The notes under the pieces: generated by a model
The model's database searches: none
Seen by the model: the letters and a program-made list of their open reading frames with translations, nothing else
Told to the model about the DNA's origin: nothing
Program-made: the position numbers and the translations under genes
Shown: piece after piece, positions 34,720 to 46,107 of the stretch
Numbering within the stretch: the stretch's first letter is position 1
Layout of the letters: every line of letters starts with the position of its first letter
Source of the DNA: Chionoecetes opilio
Taxonomy: Eukaryota; Arthropoda; Malacostraca; Decapoda; Majidae
Direction: 5' to 3'
DNA length: 64,000 nucleotides
NCBI GenBank assembly: GCA_016584305.1
Contig: JACEEZ010018108.1
Coordinates: 31,210 to 95,209 of the forward strand

Positions 34720-35440
34720 AGACTACTGTTGACCAGGTTCTTATAACCTAATTAAGACGATGAAGATGAGGCAGGTATGGTTGAAACTGCGGCTCACTTG
34801 TTAAAAGGAAATAATTTTTCACTCCATGTTACATACAGTAATATTACAAATCTTGAGGCTCTCAGGTGATGGCCGATTTTCAGTAGAGCAAGAACTTTCT
34901 TTTAAAACTTATTTTGGCAAATTGTTACACCCCCATGGTAGCGAAATGTACTTACTTACTTGAGTAGATGTCTATACATGCGACAAGCGTACTTGTGTGG
35001 CGTGAGAAGTGTGTTATAATTACAACTCAGCACAGTACACCATTACGTTCCCAAGATTAGAGGAACCGTCCCTCGTATTCATAGACCATTATCCTCATTA
35101 AGACCAAGGAAATAAGACATCTACGACATCTACATTAGACTAACTCTCTTGGCTTTGTTCCTCATCATACTGAAAAATACTATGCGACGATTGGTTGGCA
35201 GCTGTGACTGTGAGACTGTGACTCCATACGAAGCTTGGGATAGAAGGGAGGGAGGGAGATGGGTTGGTTGGCGGCTGTGACTCCATACGAAGCTTGGGAA
35301 GGAAGGCAGAAGGGAGGGAGATGGGTGATAGGACTGAGACACTCACCTGATATCACTCCCATCTTGTCCTGAAATGAGGCAGGTATGTAGGGGGGGGGGT
35401 TATGGAGGGTGTTGCCATGGTACAAAGACATCCCACCAAC
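34720..35440. other. Flank of unit 2, no gene recognised
   Basis: The clean duplicate of 22430-23260. Includes a local tandem repeat of about 60 bp containing GGCTGTGACTCCATACGAAG (two to three units, 35208-35300). Confidence 0.5.
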
Positions 35441-35454
35441 CACTGCCCATACGA

Positions 35455-35638
<184 letters not shown>

Positions 35639-35999
35639 TGTGTGCTTGCGTGCGCATTCGGGTGTATTTATTATGTGTACGTGCGTATATGGGTTCGTGC
35701 TTGTGCGTAGAAAAAGAAGAATGAAGAAGCAACAGAGGATAATGTTAAAAAAACAAGGAAGAAAAAGAAGAGGAATGAGACAGACCTGGTAAACATATTT
35801 CCTACTTGCGAAGGTTGTCGAGAATACAGACGTGACGGGAAGGATAAGTGTTCTAATCCTGCCTCGATAGCCCGCAACATGTGCTTGTGGGCCCTTCGGA
35901 CCCATGTATTGATGCTTGTAGTAGTATACGTATATTAGACAACATGTGATTGCAAACTCCAATCGTGTTGTTGTTATCGTTGGTCACTGGTCAAAGTGC

Positions 36000-36177
36000 G
36001 CCCGTCAGCGTTGCAAGGTTGGTAGAGACGTGAGTTCGCAATGTGCAGCGTCCCTGTGCATTCGCTCAGCGGTTCGAGTCCGCCTCGTTCGTGCTGACGT
36101 GTCGGCGCTTTGTATAGTCAATAACCTTGTAGTTGGTACTTGCAAAGTGTCTAGATAGGATGAAAATCTTATCTTAT
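36000..36177 (+). mobile_element. tRNA-derived SINE with 13-bp target duplication
   Basis: 178 bp flanked by CTGGTCAAAGTGC on both sides (35987-35999, 36178-36190). A box TGGTAGAGACG at 36020-36030 and B box GGTTCGAGTCC at 36071-36081 both match the pol III consensus. The tail is ATCTTATCTTAT. The homologous place in unit 1 (near 23958) is the uninterrupted empty site. Confidence 0.8.
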
Positions 36178-36204
36178 CTGGTCAAAGTGCCTCGGGGTAG
36201 ACCA

Positions 36205-36400
36205 CTTTCCGTGTGATTCCAACCCTTTGTGTTCCGTGTGATTCCAACCCTTTGTGTTCCGTGTGATTCCAACCCTTTGTGTTCCGTGGGATTCCAACCC
36301 TGTGTGTTCCGTGTGATTCCAACCCTGTGTGTTCCGTGTGATTTCAACCCTTTGTGTTCCGTGTGATTCCAACCCTTTGTGTTCCGTGTGATTCCAACTC
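36205..36400. repeat. 25-bp minisatellite, about 8 units
   Basis: Near-perfect tandem units of CCGTGTGATTCCAACCCTTT plus GTGTT. Confidence 0.95.
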
Positions 36401-36637
36401 ACACACAATCACACACGCACACAAACGTAAGTCTATGAGTCTACTAAGTTTGTGGAATGAGGCAAGACGTTACCACAGAGTTTTTCCTGTAATCTAATAT
36501 TCTTAAGTGTTTTTAGTCCAAAACCCCCCTTCAAAATTATTCAATCGACATGGGAGTAAGCCGCTTAACACCTACAATTTATTTACGATTTTTTTAGCCT
36601 ACTCTCATCAAAATTGAATTTATAGTTTCGGTTACCC

Positions 36638-36680
<43 letters not shown>

Positions 36681-36745
36681 AGACACAGACACAGACACAG
36701 ACACAGACACAGACACAGACACAGACACACACACACACACACACG
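36638..36745. repeat. Compound (CA)n-(CAGACA)n microsatellite
   Basis: CA repeats either side of about ten ACACAG hexamers. Confidence 0.95.
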
Positions 36746-36904
36746 GCTACTCCTATAGTATATTAGATTAGATAACCCTGGTGTTCACTGCAACGCCTTG
36801 TTCACTTCACACACACCTTCGTGGCCTAAGAACAATGAAAACACAATCTCGGCAGACTATATGACCTTGAGAAGGAAAGTCTCATCGTGTGAAGGCGAGG
36901 CCAC

Positions 36905-37090
36905 CCAGATGATGATCTCATCTCGGTGGCCTCGGTGAAGGCCCCATCCTTCCCCCAACCCTCCCTTCCCCCATCCTCCCCCTTCCTCCAGCATGCCCCT
37001 TCCTCCAACATCCCCCTTCCCCCAACCCCCCCCTTCCCCCATCCTTCCCCCAAACTCCCCCTTCCCCCGCCCCTTCTTTCCCCACCTCTG
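36905..37090. repeat. C/T-rich low-complexity tract
   Basis: Irregular CCTTCCCCCATCC repeats. The frames read from it are Pro/Gly-rich and not credible genes. Confidence 0.8.
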
Positions 37091-37497
37091 TATCTGTCCC
37101 TTTCACCTGCGCCGCGAGTCTTGATTGTGGTGCGTTTTCAAGCAGCCTTCACAGGATCCGTGGCTGGCTGAAGCATATAACTACAACGTGTTTATTTACC
37201 GTTGAGTGTTGAATGAGCGGCCGGCCTCGCACCTGTCTGTATCTCTCTCCACTTAACATGATCAAAATTCTTCTAAATTTAAAATTTTCTACCATTATGT
37301 TCGGCGAGACATTATACCTACATTATACACTTGCAATATAACTTGAGATAAGATAAGCACCAACTCATTTACAGTCCTAACTGTGCTTTTAAGATTAATT
37401 TACTGGCAGTTACACGATTTCTTTATTTATCGGACATATATAGACAAGGTTTTAGGCGCTATGATAACCGTAGACGCAGAGCAGACGCTCATAAGAA

Positions 37498-37760
37498 CAT
37501 AAACACATAAGGAAGCTACATGAGGCCGCGAGATCTACACGTGGTAGTTCCTGATACTTAACACTACCTACCTCCACCTTTCATCCCCATCCATGAAATT
37601 ATTTAGCCTCCTTTTAAGGCTCCCGATTGATTTCGTACTAACTACCTGTCTACTGAGTCCATTCCAATCATTTAGTACCCTATTTGTGACTGCTATCTGA
37701 CGACACTTATAAGCCGCGGCAGCGGATACCTTAGGCCTTACCTGCGACCACAACGGAGGC
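37498..37760 (-). mobile_element. CR1-like LINE 3' end fragment
   Basis: Encodes VTNRVLNDWNGLSRQVVS and NNFMDGDERWR, followed on the minus strand by the family's 3' UTR (CTCGCGGCCTC-like) and TTCTTATG tail. Confidence 0.8.
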
Positions 37761-38109
37761 GAAGAGTAAGACAGCCTTCCTCAAGCACATCTTGTTAGGA
37801 CACTCACTAAGTAGAGAATGGTGTGCAATTGTGCATATTCTCTCACAGTGCTGCCAAACCAGACTCCCAGGATTGTAGTAGTATCGTACACGGCATGGTG
37901 AAAATTGTTTCCTGAAATCATAATTTATTCTTATCCGCGCCTACTCCTCCTACTCCCTTATCCTTCTATCAACATCCTTGGTCGGCCAGTATCGGGTTCT
38001 CTCCTCTCTATGATGAGTTGTGAATATTATGCAGCGGTAATGGGGTCAAGATTGGGCAGGTGATTACGCGGGCTGTTACTCCAACCAAATATCACGCTCT
38101 AGGGCGGTA

Positions 38110-38190
38110 TTTAAGGTTATTTTATATTAGGTAAATTAGGTTAGGTTAGGTTGAGTAGGTTAGGTAAGGTAAGGTTGGGTTAGATTTAAA
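38110..38190 (+). repeat. Degenerate TTAGG-type repeat
   Basis: Reads TTAGGTTAGGTTGAGTAGG then TTAGG/TAAGG variants for about 60 bp. TTAGG is the arthropod telomere unit; short interstitial copies are common. Confidence 0.65.
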
Positions 38191-38272
38191 AACACCAAAT
38201 TATGATCATGCGCTGGACCCAAAACCCGGGACGGCGGCTCTTCTGTGCCGTAACACCGGGACTTGCACCAAG

Positions 38273-38298
38273 GACACTCTACAACGTTGTAGAGTGTC
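38273..38298. other. Perfect 26-bp palindrome
   Basis: GACACTCTACAAC is directly followed by its exact complement. No terminator or gene context; possibly a transposon remnant. Confidence 0.7.
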
Positions 38299-38835
38299 TT
38301 TGCTTGCACTCAGGGATCGAACGAACACCGAAAAAAGTGCGGAAGGAAATTTCACGTGTAGAGTTTGTATTATGGGCACGTTTTTGGGACCGTCAGTGTT
38401 TCATATACTCCTTACAGACTTATTATGTTTTCGAAAAGTAATTGGGTTTTCAAGATGCTTGGGGTTTTTAATTTCTAGACATGGTTGAGTTAAGATTTAA
38501 GCCATACAGATACGTAGATACCTCCCAGACATATCCACACCACAAACGTAGAAGAAGCAAGTCTAGTGTATCACAAACCAGATGCAATCACACTCAGAGG
38601 AACGTTTGTTTTGCCTTTATTGCCAAGAACCCACAAAACTATAATGCAATAGATATCAATACTATGCAAAACACAATAATAATATTCCTAATGCTACTAT
38701 CAAGCAAGTTAATGTAAACCGAATAGTGATATAGAAACAATAGAAACATACACAAGTACATTGCCAGTTGACATCAAACTAAGTCTTTTATATCCAATAG
38801 TGTAAGTTTACGTTAGCGTACACTGTAAAAAATTA

Positions 38836-39110
38836 AAGGTATAGAAAGGGTATACAAGGGGTATTCCTACTGGTTAAAATAGCATACCCTATAGGGGTAT
38901 ATTAGAAACTCATGATATACCCTTTACATTATACCCTTTCAAGGGTATAACATATACTTACAATACCCTTACATAGGGGTATTATAAGTATATGTTATAC
39001 CCTTGAAAGGGTATAATGTAAAGGGTATATCATAGTTCTAATATACCCCTATAGGGTATACTATTTTAGACACTAGGAATACCCCTTGTATACCCTTTCT
39101 ATACCTAGGA
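38836..39110. repeat. Long palindrome of GGGTATA motifs
   Basis: Arms 38836-38968 and 38980-39110 are inverted copies, both packed with AAGGGTATA/TATACCCTT. The same motif recurs at the right end (45045-45205). Confidence 0.85.
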
Positions 39111-39269
39111 ATACCCTGCTAAAGGGTATTCTAGATGATATATACGTAGTACATACTTCGTACTCTAATCCATTATACCCTAAGCTATGGTTATAGCTTA
39201 TAGGTATAAAAGAGGACTTTAGGTTTCAAAAGTTTATTATACTTTCTTCTCTGAAAATATAAATAAGGC

Positions 39270-40105
39270 ATATGTGTTGGTGTTGATGGTGGTGGTGTTG
39301 AAGGTGGTATTGAAGGTGGTGTTGATGGTGGTGTTGGTGGTGGTGTTGAAGGTGGTGTTGGTGGTGGTGTTGGAGGTGGTGTTGATGGTGGTGTTGGTGG
39401 TGGTGTTGAAGGTGGTGTTGGTGGTGGTGTTGATGGTGGTGTTGAAGGTGGTGTTGAAGGTGGTGTTGAAGGTGGTGTTGAAGGTGGTGCTGAAGGTGGT
39501 GTTGATGGTGGTGTTGATGATGGTGGTGTTGGTGGTGGTGTTGAAGTTGGTGGTGGTTGTTGAAGGTGGTGGTTGATGGTGGTGTTGGTGGTGGTGTTGA
39601 AGGTGGTGTGGTGGTGGTGTTGAAGGTGGTGTTGATGGTGGTGATGGTGGTGTTGATGGTGGTGTTGATGGTGGTGTTGAAGGTGGTGTTGATGGTGGTG
39701 ATGGTGGTGTTGATGGTGGTGCTGAAGGTGGTGTTGGTGGTGGTGTTGATGGTGGTGTTGAAGGTGGTGTTGAAGGTGGTGTTGAAGGTGGTGTTGAAGG
39801 TGGTGCTGAAGGTGGTGTTGATGGTGGTGTTGATGGTGGTGTTGATGATGGTGGTGATGGTGGTTGAGGTGGTGATGTTGATGGTGGTGGTGGTGATGAT
39901 GGTGGTGGTGATGATGGTGGTGGTGTTGATGGTGGTGTTGCAGGTGGTGTTGAAGGTGGTGGTGAATGTGGTGTTAATGGTGGTGTTGGTGGTGGTGTTG
40001 AAGGTGTTGATGGTGGTGTTGATGGTGGTGTTGATGGTGGTGGTGATGGTGGTGTTGATGGTGGTGGTGGTGTTGATGGTAGTGTTGAAGGTGGTGACAC
40101 TTGAT
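39270..40105. repeat. 12-bp minisatellite (GGTGGTGTTGAA/T)
   Basis: About 70 units of GGTGGTGTTGAA, GGTGGTGTTGAT or GGTGGTGTTGGT. Long open frames on both strands (Asn/Thr, Pro/Ser and Val/Leu polymers) come from the repeat. Confidence 0.97.
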
Positions 40106-40139
40106 GTAATAAATTCAGACACAATATAATAAATTCAGA

Positions 40140-40680
40140 GACATTTCACACACACACTTACATTCAACAGGTCATTTCTCGACGGATTTTTAATCTGCTT
40201 ACACCACAGGCAAGCCTGTTAAAATCTGCATCAGGTAAGCCTGCTAAAATCTTCATTTCAATTCATCTATAACGTGTTGTGAAAGATAACCCGGTTTTCG
40301 AGTTATTATATTTATAAGATTTAAGCAGCATGGAATTATGAACTCAAAACACGCATAATGCGCTCATTTCTGAATAGATTTTTATTTCGAATGCACCACA
40401 GGAAAGCCTGTTTGAAATCATGAATTTATTCATCTATAACGTTATGTGAAATAACGCACGGTTTTCTAGATAATAATGTATTACCTGTTCCGCAGCCTAT
40501 TTCATTGTCCCAGCGTAACGGTGTTCTGGGTGGGCTAAAAGGCACTTCTTCCAGTGCAAAACACGCTTCATGCGATCATTTCTCAATGGAATTTTATTTC
40601 AATTACACCAGAGGGGAGGCCAGTTGAACACATGATTTATTACATCAATATTTTTTTCATGTGAACTGCACAACACAAAT
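40140..40680. repeat. About 200-bp tandem repeat, three diverged units
   Basis: Each unit contains TGCGCTCATTTCTgAATaGATTTTT-like sequence, then CACCACAGGAAAGCCTG and ATTCATCTATAACGT. Starts near 40155, 40345 and 40560. Confidence 0.6.
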
Positions 40681-41055
40681 ACAAGTAATAACATTGACAA
40701 AAAGGTGTAAGATTTGAAGTTTTCGAATGATTAAGCATTATTGATCGCAGTCGGGTTTGGGGATCCAAATCAAATTCTGCTTAGGGCTCTATAATGGTTT
40801 AGGCCGGCTCTGATACATAGACTAAGTTATAACAACGGCCACATTATTGTGCTTACCTTGGTCAGCTGCTTGTTGATGAAATCCAAAGAAGGCACAAAGG
40901 AGGACAGGAGATTATCCACAGCTACACTCGGCTGCACCCGTGTTTTCCTCGCTCACTTGCTAAGAGGCTCACCCGCAAATGCGTTTGACGGCAAAAATTG
41001 GCGCGGCACAGTGACTCAGACACCAACAAAGTATATTTGTATAATTGTACTTGTG

Positions 41056-41090
<35 letters not shown>

Positions 41091-41111
41091 TTGGGGTTGT
41101 TTATGCGCAAC

Positions 41112-41139
41112 GTTTCGCCAAGGCACTTGGCATCATCAG
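41112..41139 (-). ncRNA. Hammerhead ribozyme-like core
   Basis: On the minus strand CTGATGA, a 6-bp helix II (GCCAAG/CTTGGC), then GAAAC, followed by GTTG...CAAC, which can form a short helix III. Penelope-like elements are known to carry minimal hammerheads with this layout. Cleavage was not tested. Confidence 0.65.
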
Positions 41140-42131
41140 GCTAAAAATAGTAAAAAAATTAATATATTGTAATGCTAAAAAGCGAACATCTAAAAAATTA
41201 ATTCTAAAAACAATAAAATATTCCTATATTATCTAAAATTACTAACTAATAAAATAAATATAATAATTGTACTTAACGGACCTTGGTGTGTATGCTGTCT
41301 GAGTTGGTAGAGGACTGAATGAAACACTAGTTTTGTGGGTGACATTCAGCTTGTGTGGGGCGATCGAACCGAGAGTCGGGCAATCGAAACAGTGGTAGTC
41401 ATTTGAGTATATGTAGTTGGTGTGAAATGACTTGGTTATTAAGATCAGGGGACAAAGCTTGATGTGTATAGCTTCTAATAATTAGTGTCAACTAGGGTAG
41501 TGTGCCTTGGATAGGATACTAAAGTCATTCATAGAAAAAGGGTGATCTAAATCATGTGAGTGTGAGCGGATTGCAGATGCGAAGGTGAAGAAATGGGTCG
41601 ACCAGTACGTGCAGAAACACCTTATGCTCAGAAAGCCTAAGGGTTAGATTCCTTGTCGTCTCGCCGACGTATCTAGCGTTACAACTAGAACATTGAATTC
41701 GTAAATTATGTTAGAAATAAGGGCTTTAGGTATAGAGTCTTATATTTGAAATGAGTTCTTAGGGTAAAAGAATTAGTAAAAATAAATTTAAATTTTGAGT
41801 TAGGAAGATGTGACTTAAGTAGATCATTGAGTTTTTTCCGAATGGTGTAACTGAGATGGCCATAAAATGGGAGTTTAACATAGTGTGTGTCTAATATGGG
41901 TTCGGGTTCGTTCGACTCTGGGTTGAACTTTTATCTAAGAACTTTGAGATGATTGTTTCAATTAATTTGAGGGGGTAGCCATTGTTTTGGAAAAAATTAG
42001 TAAGGAATTGATCTCATTATCAAAGGAAAACCAATTAGATGAGTAAACTATAGCATCTGTGTAGTAGGGTCTTAATAGTATTGATTTTAAAAAGGTTAGG
42101 GATAAATGAAGCATATTGAGTTCCTAAGCCA

Positions 42132-42990
42132 GTGAAAGTAGGAACTCAATATGCTTCATTTATCCCTAACCTTTTTAAAATCAATACTATTAAGACCCTA
42201 CTACACAGATGCTATAGTTTCTCATCTAATTGGTTTTCCTTTGATAATGAGATCAAATTCCTTACTAATTTTTCCAAAACAATGGCTACCCCCTCAAATA
42301 TTGAAACAGTCATCTCAAAGTTCTTAGATAAAAAGTTCAACCCAGAGTCGAACGAACCCGAACCCATATTAGACACACACTATGTTAAACTCCCATTTTA
42401 TGGCCATCTCAGTTACACCATTCGGAAAAAACTCAATGATCTACTTAAGTCACATCTTCCTAACTCAAAATTTAAATTTATTTTTACTAATTCTTTTACC
42501 CTAAGAACTCATTTCAAATATAAAGACTCTATACCTAAAGCCCTTATTTCTAACATAATTACGAATTCAAATGTTCTAGTTGTAACGCTAGATACGTCGG
42601 CGAGACGACAAGGAATCTAACCCTTAGGCTTTCTGAGCATAAAGGTGTTTCTGCACGTACTGGTCGACCCATTTCTTCACCTTCGCAATCTGCAATCCGC
42701 TCACACTCACATGATTTAGATCACCCTTTTTCTATGAATGACTTTAGTATCCTATCCAAGGCACACTACCCTAGTGACACTAAATTATTAGAAGCTATAC
42801 ACATCAAGCATTTGTCCCTGATCTTAATAACCAAGTCATTCACACCAACTACATATACTCAAATGACTACCACTGTTTCGATTGCCGACTCTCGGTTCGA
42901 TCGCCCCACACAAGCTGAAATGTCACCCACAAAACTAGTGTTCATTCAGTCCTCTACCAACTCAGACAGCATACACACCAAGGTCCGTTA
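42132..42990 (+). pseudogene. Penelope-like RT C-terminus and GIY-YIG endonuclease
   Basis: The first frame (to 42620) gives the thumb/connector with FYGHLSYTIRKKLNDLL and FIFTNSFTLRTHF. The next frame reads a Cys-rich CSSCNARYVGETTRNLTLRL, the GIY-YIG start (RYVGET) plus its Arg region, and SEHKGVSARTGRPI. The frame around 42734-42991 continues with LLEAIHIKHLS. One frame slip near 42570 breaks it. RT palm motifs are absent, so this is a 5'-truncated copy. The same coding is present on the minus strand in the left arm. Confidence 0.7.
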
Positions 42991-43118
42991 AGTACAAATT
43001 ATATTTTATTTATTAGTTAGTAATTTTAGATAATATAGGAATATTTATTGTTTCTTAGAATTAATTTTTAGATGTTCGCTTTTAGCATTACAATATATTA
43101 AATTTTAACTATTTTAGC

Positions 43119-43146
43119 CTGATGATGCCAAGTGCCTTGGCGAAAC
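43119..43146 (+). ncRNA. Hammerhead ribozyme-like core, right arm
   Basis: Mirror of 41112-41139: CTGATGA at 43119-43125, the same helix II, GAAAC at 43142-43146. Confidence 0.65.
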
Positions 43147-43221
43147 GTTGCGCATAAACAACCCCAAGTAGACGAGTGTCTCTGTCACCCTGAAACATCA
43201 TGATGTATCAAATAAGAAAAT

Positions 43222-43238
43222 CAACTATATATATATAT

Positions 43239-43315
<77 letters not shown>

Positions 43316-43324
43316 ATATATTAT
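43222..43324. repeat. (TA)n microsatellite
   Basis: About 100 bp of TA with a few TATTATA breaks. Confidence 0.95.
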
Positions 43325-43922
43325 AGCCGCAAGCCGCCTATCCGGGCGAACTTTTTGGTAGTCTGCGGAGGCTATTGTGGGCTTCGTGCCACAAACCCAG
43401 GACGCTCCAGATAGCCTTCTAGCTTTCCTGAAAATCATGGATGTAAAATATGTATTAACGCCAAGCCGCTATTTACATCAACCCCACACCATCACTCACC
43501 CATTACCCATCACCCCACCACATTTACACTCACCCATTACATCACCTCCCAACCCATTCACTCAACCCATAATCACCATCACCACACACCCCCATTCCCC
43601 CCCTACACCCATTACCCATCACCCCCCATCTATTCCCTCACCCATCACCCACCACCCCCCACCCATTCACACAACCATCACCCACACCCATTACCCATCA
43701 CACCCACCCATTCACTCACCCATTACCATCCCCCTACATCAAGGTTTCCTCAATTCTCGCAACCCACTTTTTTTCACAATTCTCGCTAATAGGCTGCTAA
43801 AAAAAGAGAAAAAAAAGTGATCGAATCATCTTATAAATGAGCTTAAAACCTTCCCCTGCTCGAGCCGGTTCCAAAACTGTGCCATATGAGGGGATTCCGC
43901 CACAGGGGGCGGCACCTGGAGC

Positions 43923-43978
<56 letters not shown>

Positions 43979-44590
43979 TCGCTTATATTATTACTAGCCG
44001 CAAAGCCGCCCTCCGGGCGGACTTTTTGGCTAGCTCCTGCGGAGGGCTATTGGTGGGCCTTCGGCCCACCAAACACAGACTCTCCAGATAGCCCCTTCTA
44101 GCTTTCCTGAAATCATGGATGTAGAAATGAATGTATTAACGCCAACCTATTCACATCCCCCAACCCATTCACTCACCCATTACCCATCACCCCCCACCCA
44201 TTCACTCACCATTACCCACCACCCCCCACTCATTCACTCACCCATATCCATCACACACACACCCATACACTCACCCATTACCCATCACCCCCCATCATTC
44301 CCTCACCATCACCCATCACCCCCCACCCATTCACTCACCCATCACCCCACACCCATTACCCATCACCCCACCCATTCACTCACCCATTACCCATCCCCTA
44401 CATCAAGGTTTCCTCAATTCTCGCAACCACTTTTTTTCACAATTCTCGCTAATAGGCTACTAAAAAAAAAAAAAAAAAAGTGATCGGATCATCTCATAAA
44501 TGGGCTTAAAACCTTCCCCTGCTCGAGCCGGTTCCAAAACTGTGCCATATGAGGGGATTCCGCCACAGGGGGCTGCACCTGGAGCGGACA

Positions 44591-44621
<31 letters not shown>

Positions 44622-44640
44622 CACCACTTTCGCTTATATA
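43325..44640. repeat. Module of about 660 bp, tandemly duplicated
   Basis: Two copies (43325-43990, 43996-44640). Order in each: GCCGC..CCGGGCG hairpin-like start, GGATGTAAA/GGATGTAGAAATG, the CCCATTACCCATCACCC minisatellite, CTCAATTCTCGCAACC, an A-rich stretch, CTCGAGCCGGTTCCAAAACT, (CA)n, CACTTTCGCTTATAT. Probably a minisatellite-bearing MITE. The window start holds a related inverted array. Confidence 0.75.
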
Positions 44641-44796
<156 letters not shown>

Positions 44797-45234
44797 GGCA
44801 GTGCGAAACGCCGATGATATGTTCAAGCGACTTTTGGCACTTATTAGTTGCCAAGTACCGCTACTCAAGATAACTCGTGATATTTTCAAAAATATTAATA
44901 TCTCGAAATTGATACATTTTTATTACCTTTTTTGTGGCATTATATGTTCAGTGTAACAATGTGGTAATTTGATAAAGAGCTACAATGCCTGTCAAGGCTT
45001 ACATTTTATAAGCTTACCAAGCACATTTGTGACAGAGTCTAATGAAGGGTATAAATGTATATTAAAATACCCCTTCTCTTGACTGAGTCTAATGAAGGGT
45101 ATAAAAAAGCATTAAAATACCCCTCCTCTTGACTGAGAGGGGTATTGGTGAAGCTACGGGTATTTTTGCTCGAAATTATACCTTATTCCCCAGTTATACC
45201 CTTTCTATACCCTGCATTTTTTACAGTGTACTCA

Positions 45235-45620
45235 AGTAAAGGAGAAGGTGGAAGAAGAGGAGAAGGAGAAGCAAAAGGTGCAGGTGGAGGAGGTGGGATC
45301 AAATGAGAAAAAGTGGTGAAATTAAATTGTGGGAGTAGGTGGAAGAGGAGGAGGAGAAAAAGGTGGAATAAGTGGAAGATGAGGAGGAGAAAGAAGAGGA
45401 AGAGGTGGAAGAAGAAGAAGAGAAAGAGGAGGAAGAGGCGGAAGAGGAGGAGAAGAAAGAGGTGGAATAGGTGGAAGAAGAAGAGGAGGAGAAAGAGGAA
45501 GAGTAGATATAAGAAGAGGAGAAAGAGCAGGAATAGGTTGAGGAGAAGGGGAAATTATTATAAGAAAAAGGTTAATGACATCGAAGAAGAAGAAAACATG
45601 AAGAAAAAGAAAAAAAATTA
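45235..45620. repeat. Purine-rich GAGGAGAAGG tract
   Basis: Irregular GGAAGAGGAGGAGAAA repeats; the Lys/Arg-rich frame is an artefact of it. Confidence 0.85.
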
Positions 45621-45719
45621 AATTAATGAAAAATCTTTATATCCAATCAAGAGCTGGGAAAACCTTTTGTTAAGTATTTCCAGCTGATTATTAAGTGTGG
45701 GAACTCCCGTGAAGGAGGA

Positions 45720-46105
45720 GGGCGTTTGTCATATCTTGGTGATGACTGGAATATCTTGGTGATGACTGGAATATCTTAGTGATGACTGGAATATCTTGGT
45801 GATGACTGGAATATCTTGGTGATGGCTGGAATATCTTGGTGATGACTGGAATATCTGGTGATGACTGGAATATCTTGGTGATGACTGGAATATCTCGGTG
45901 ATGACTGGAATATCTTGGTGATGACTGGATATCTTGGTGATGACTGGAATATCTCGGTGATGGCTGGAATATCTCGGTGATGACTGGAATATCTTGGTGA
46001 TGACTGGAATATCTTGGTGATGACTGGAATATCTTGGTGATGACTGGAATATCTCGGTGATGGCTGGAATATCTTGGTGATGACTGGAATATCTTGGTGA
46101 TGATG
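45720..46105. repeat. 20-bp minisatellite, about 19 units
   Basis: Near-perfect units of GATGACTGGAATATCTTGGT, ending where the LINE coding begins. Confidence 0.97.
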
Positions 46106-46107
46106 CA

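Larger units (their letters stand above)
41055..43215. mobile_element. Palindromic Penelope-like element (two copies head to head)
   Basis: Arms of about 1.03 kb (41090-42126 and 42139-43172) are near-identical inverted copies separated by 12 bases. Each arm carries the C-terminal Penelope-like coding region and ends in a hammerhead-like motif. (TA)n lies just outside both arms (41059-41089, 43222-43324). Confidence 0.8.

Noticed and set aside
39226..40129. Long open frames of Asn/Thr, Pro/Ser and Val/Leu on both strands
   Set aside because: Produced by a 12-bp tandem repeat; no start context, no domain, open on both strands.
41059..41089. (TA)n as a Rho-independent terminator or origin
   Set aside because: Plain microsatellite at the edge of the Penelope palindrome.
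45313..45621. Lys/Arg-rich frame of 102 codons
   Set aside because: Translation of a purine-rich simple repeat.
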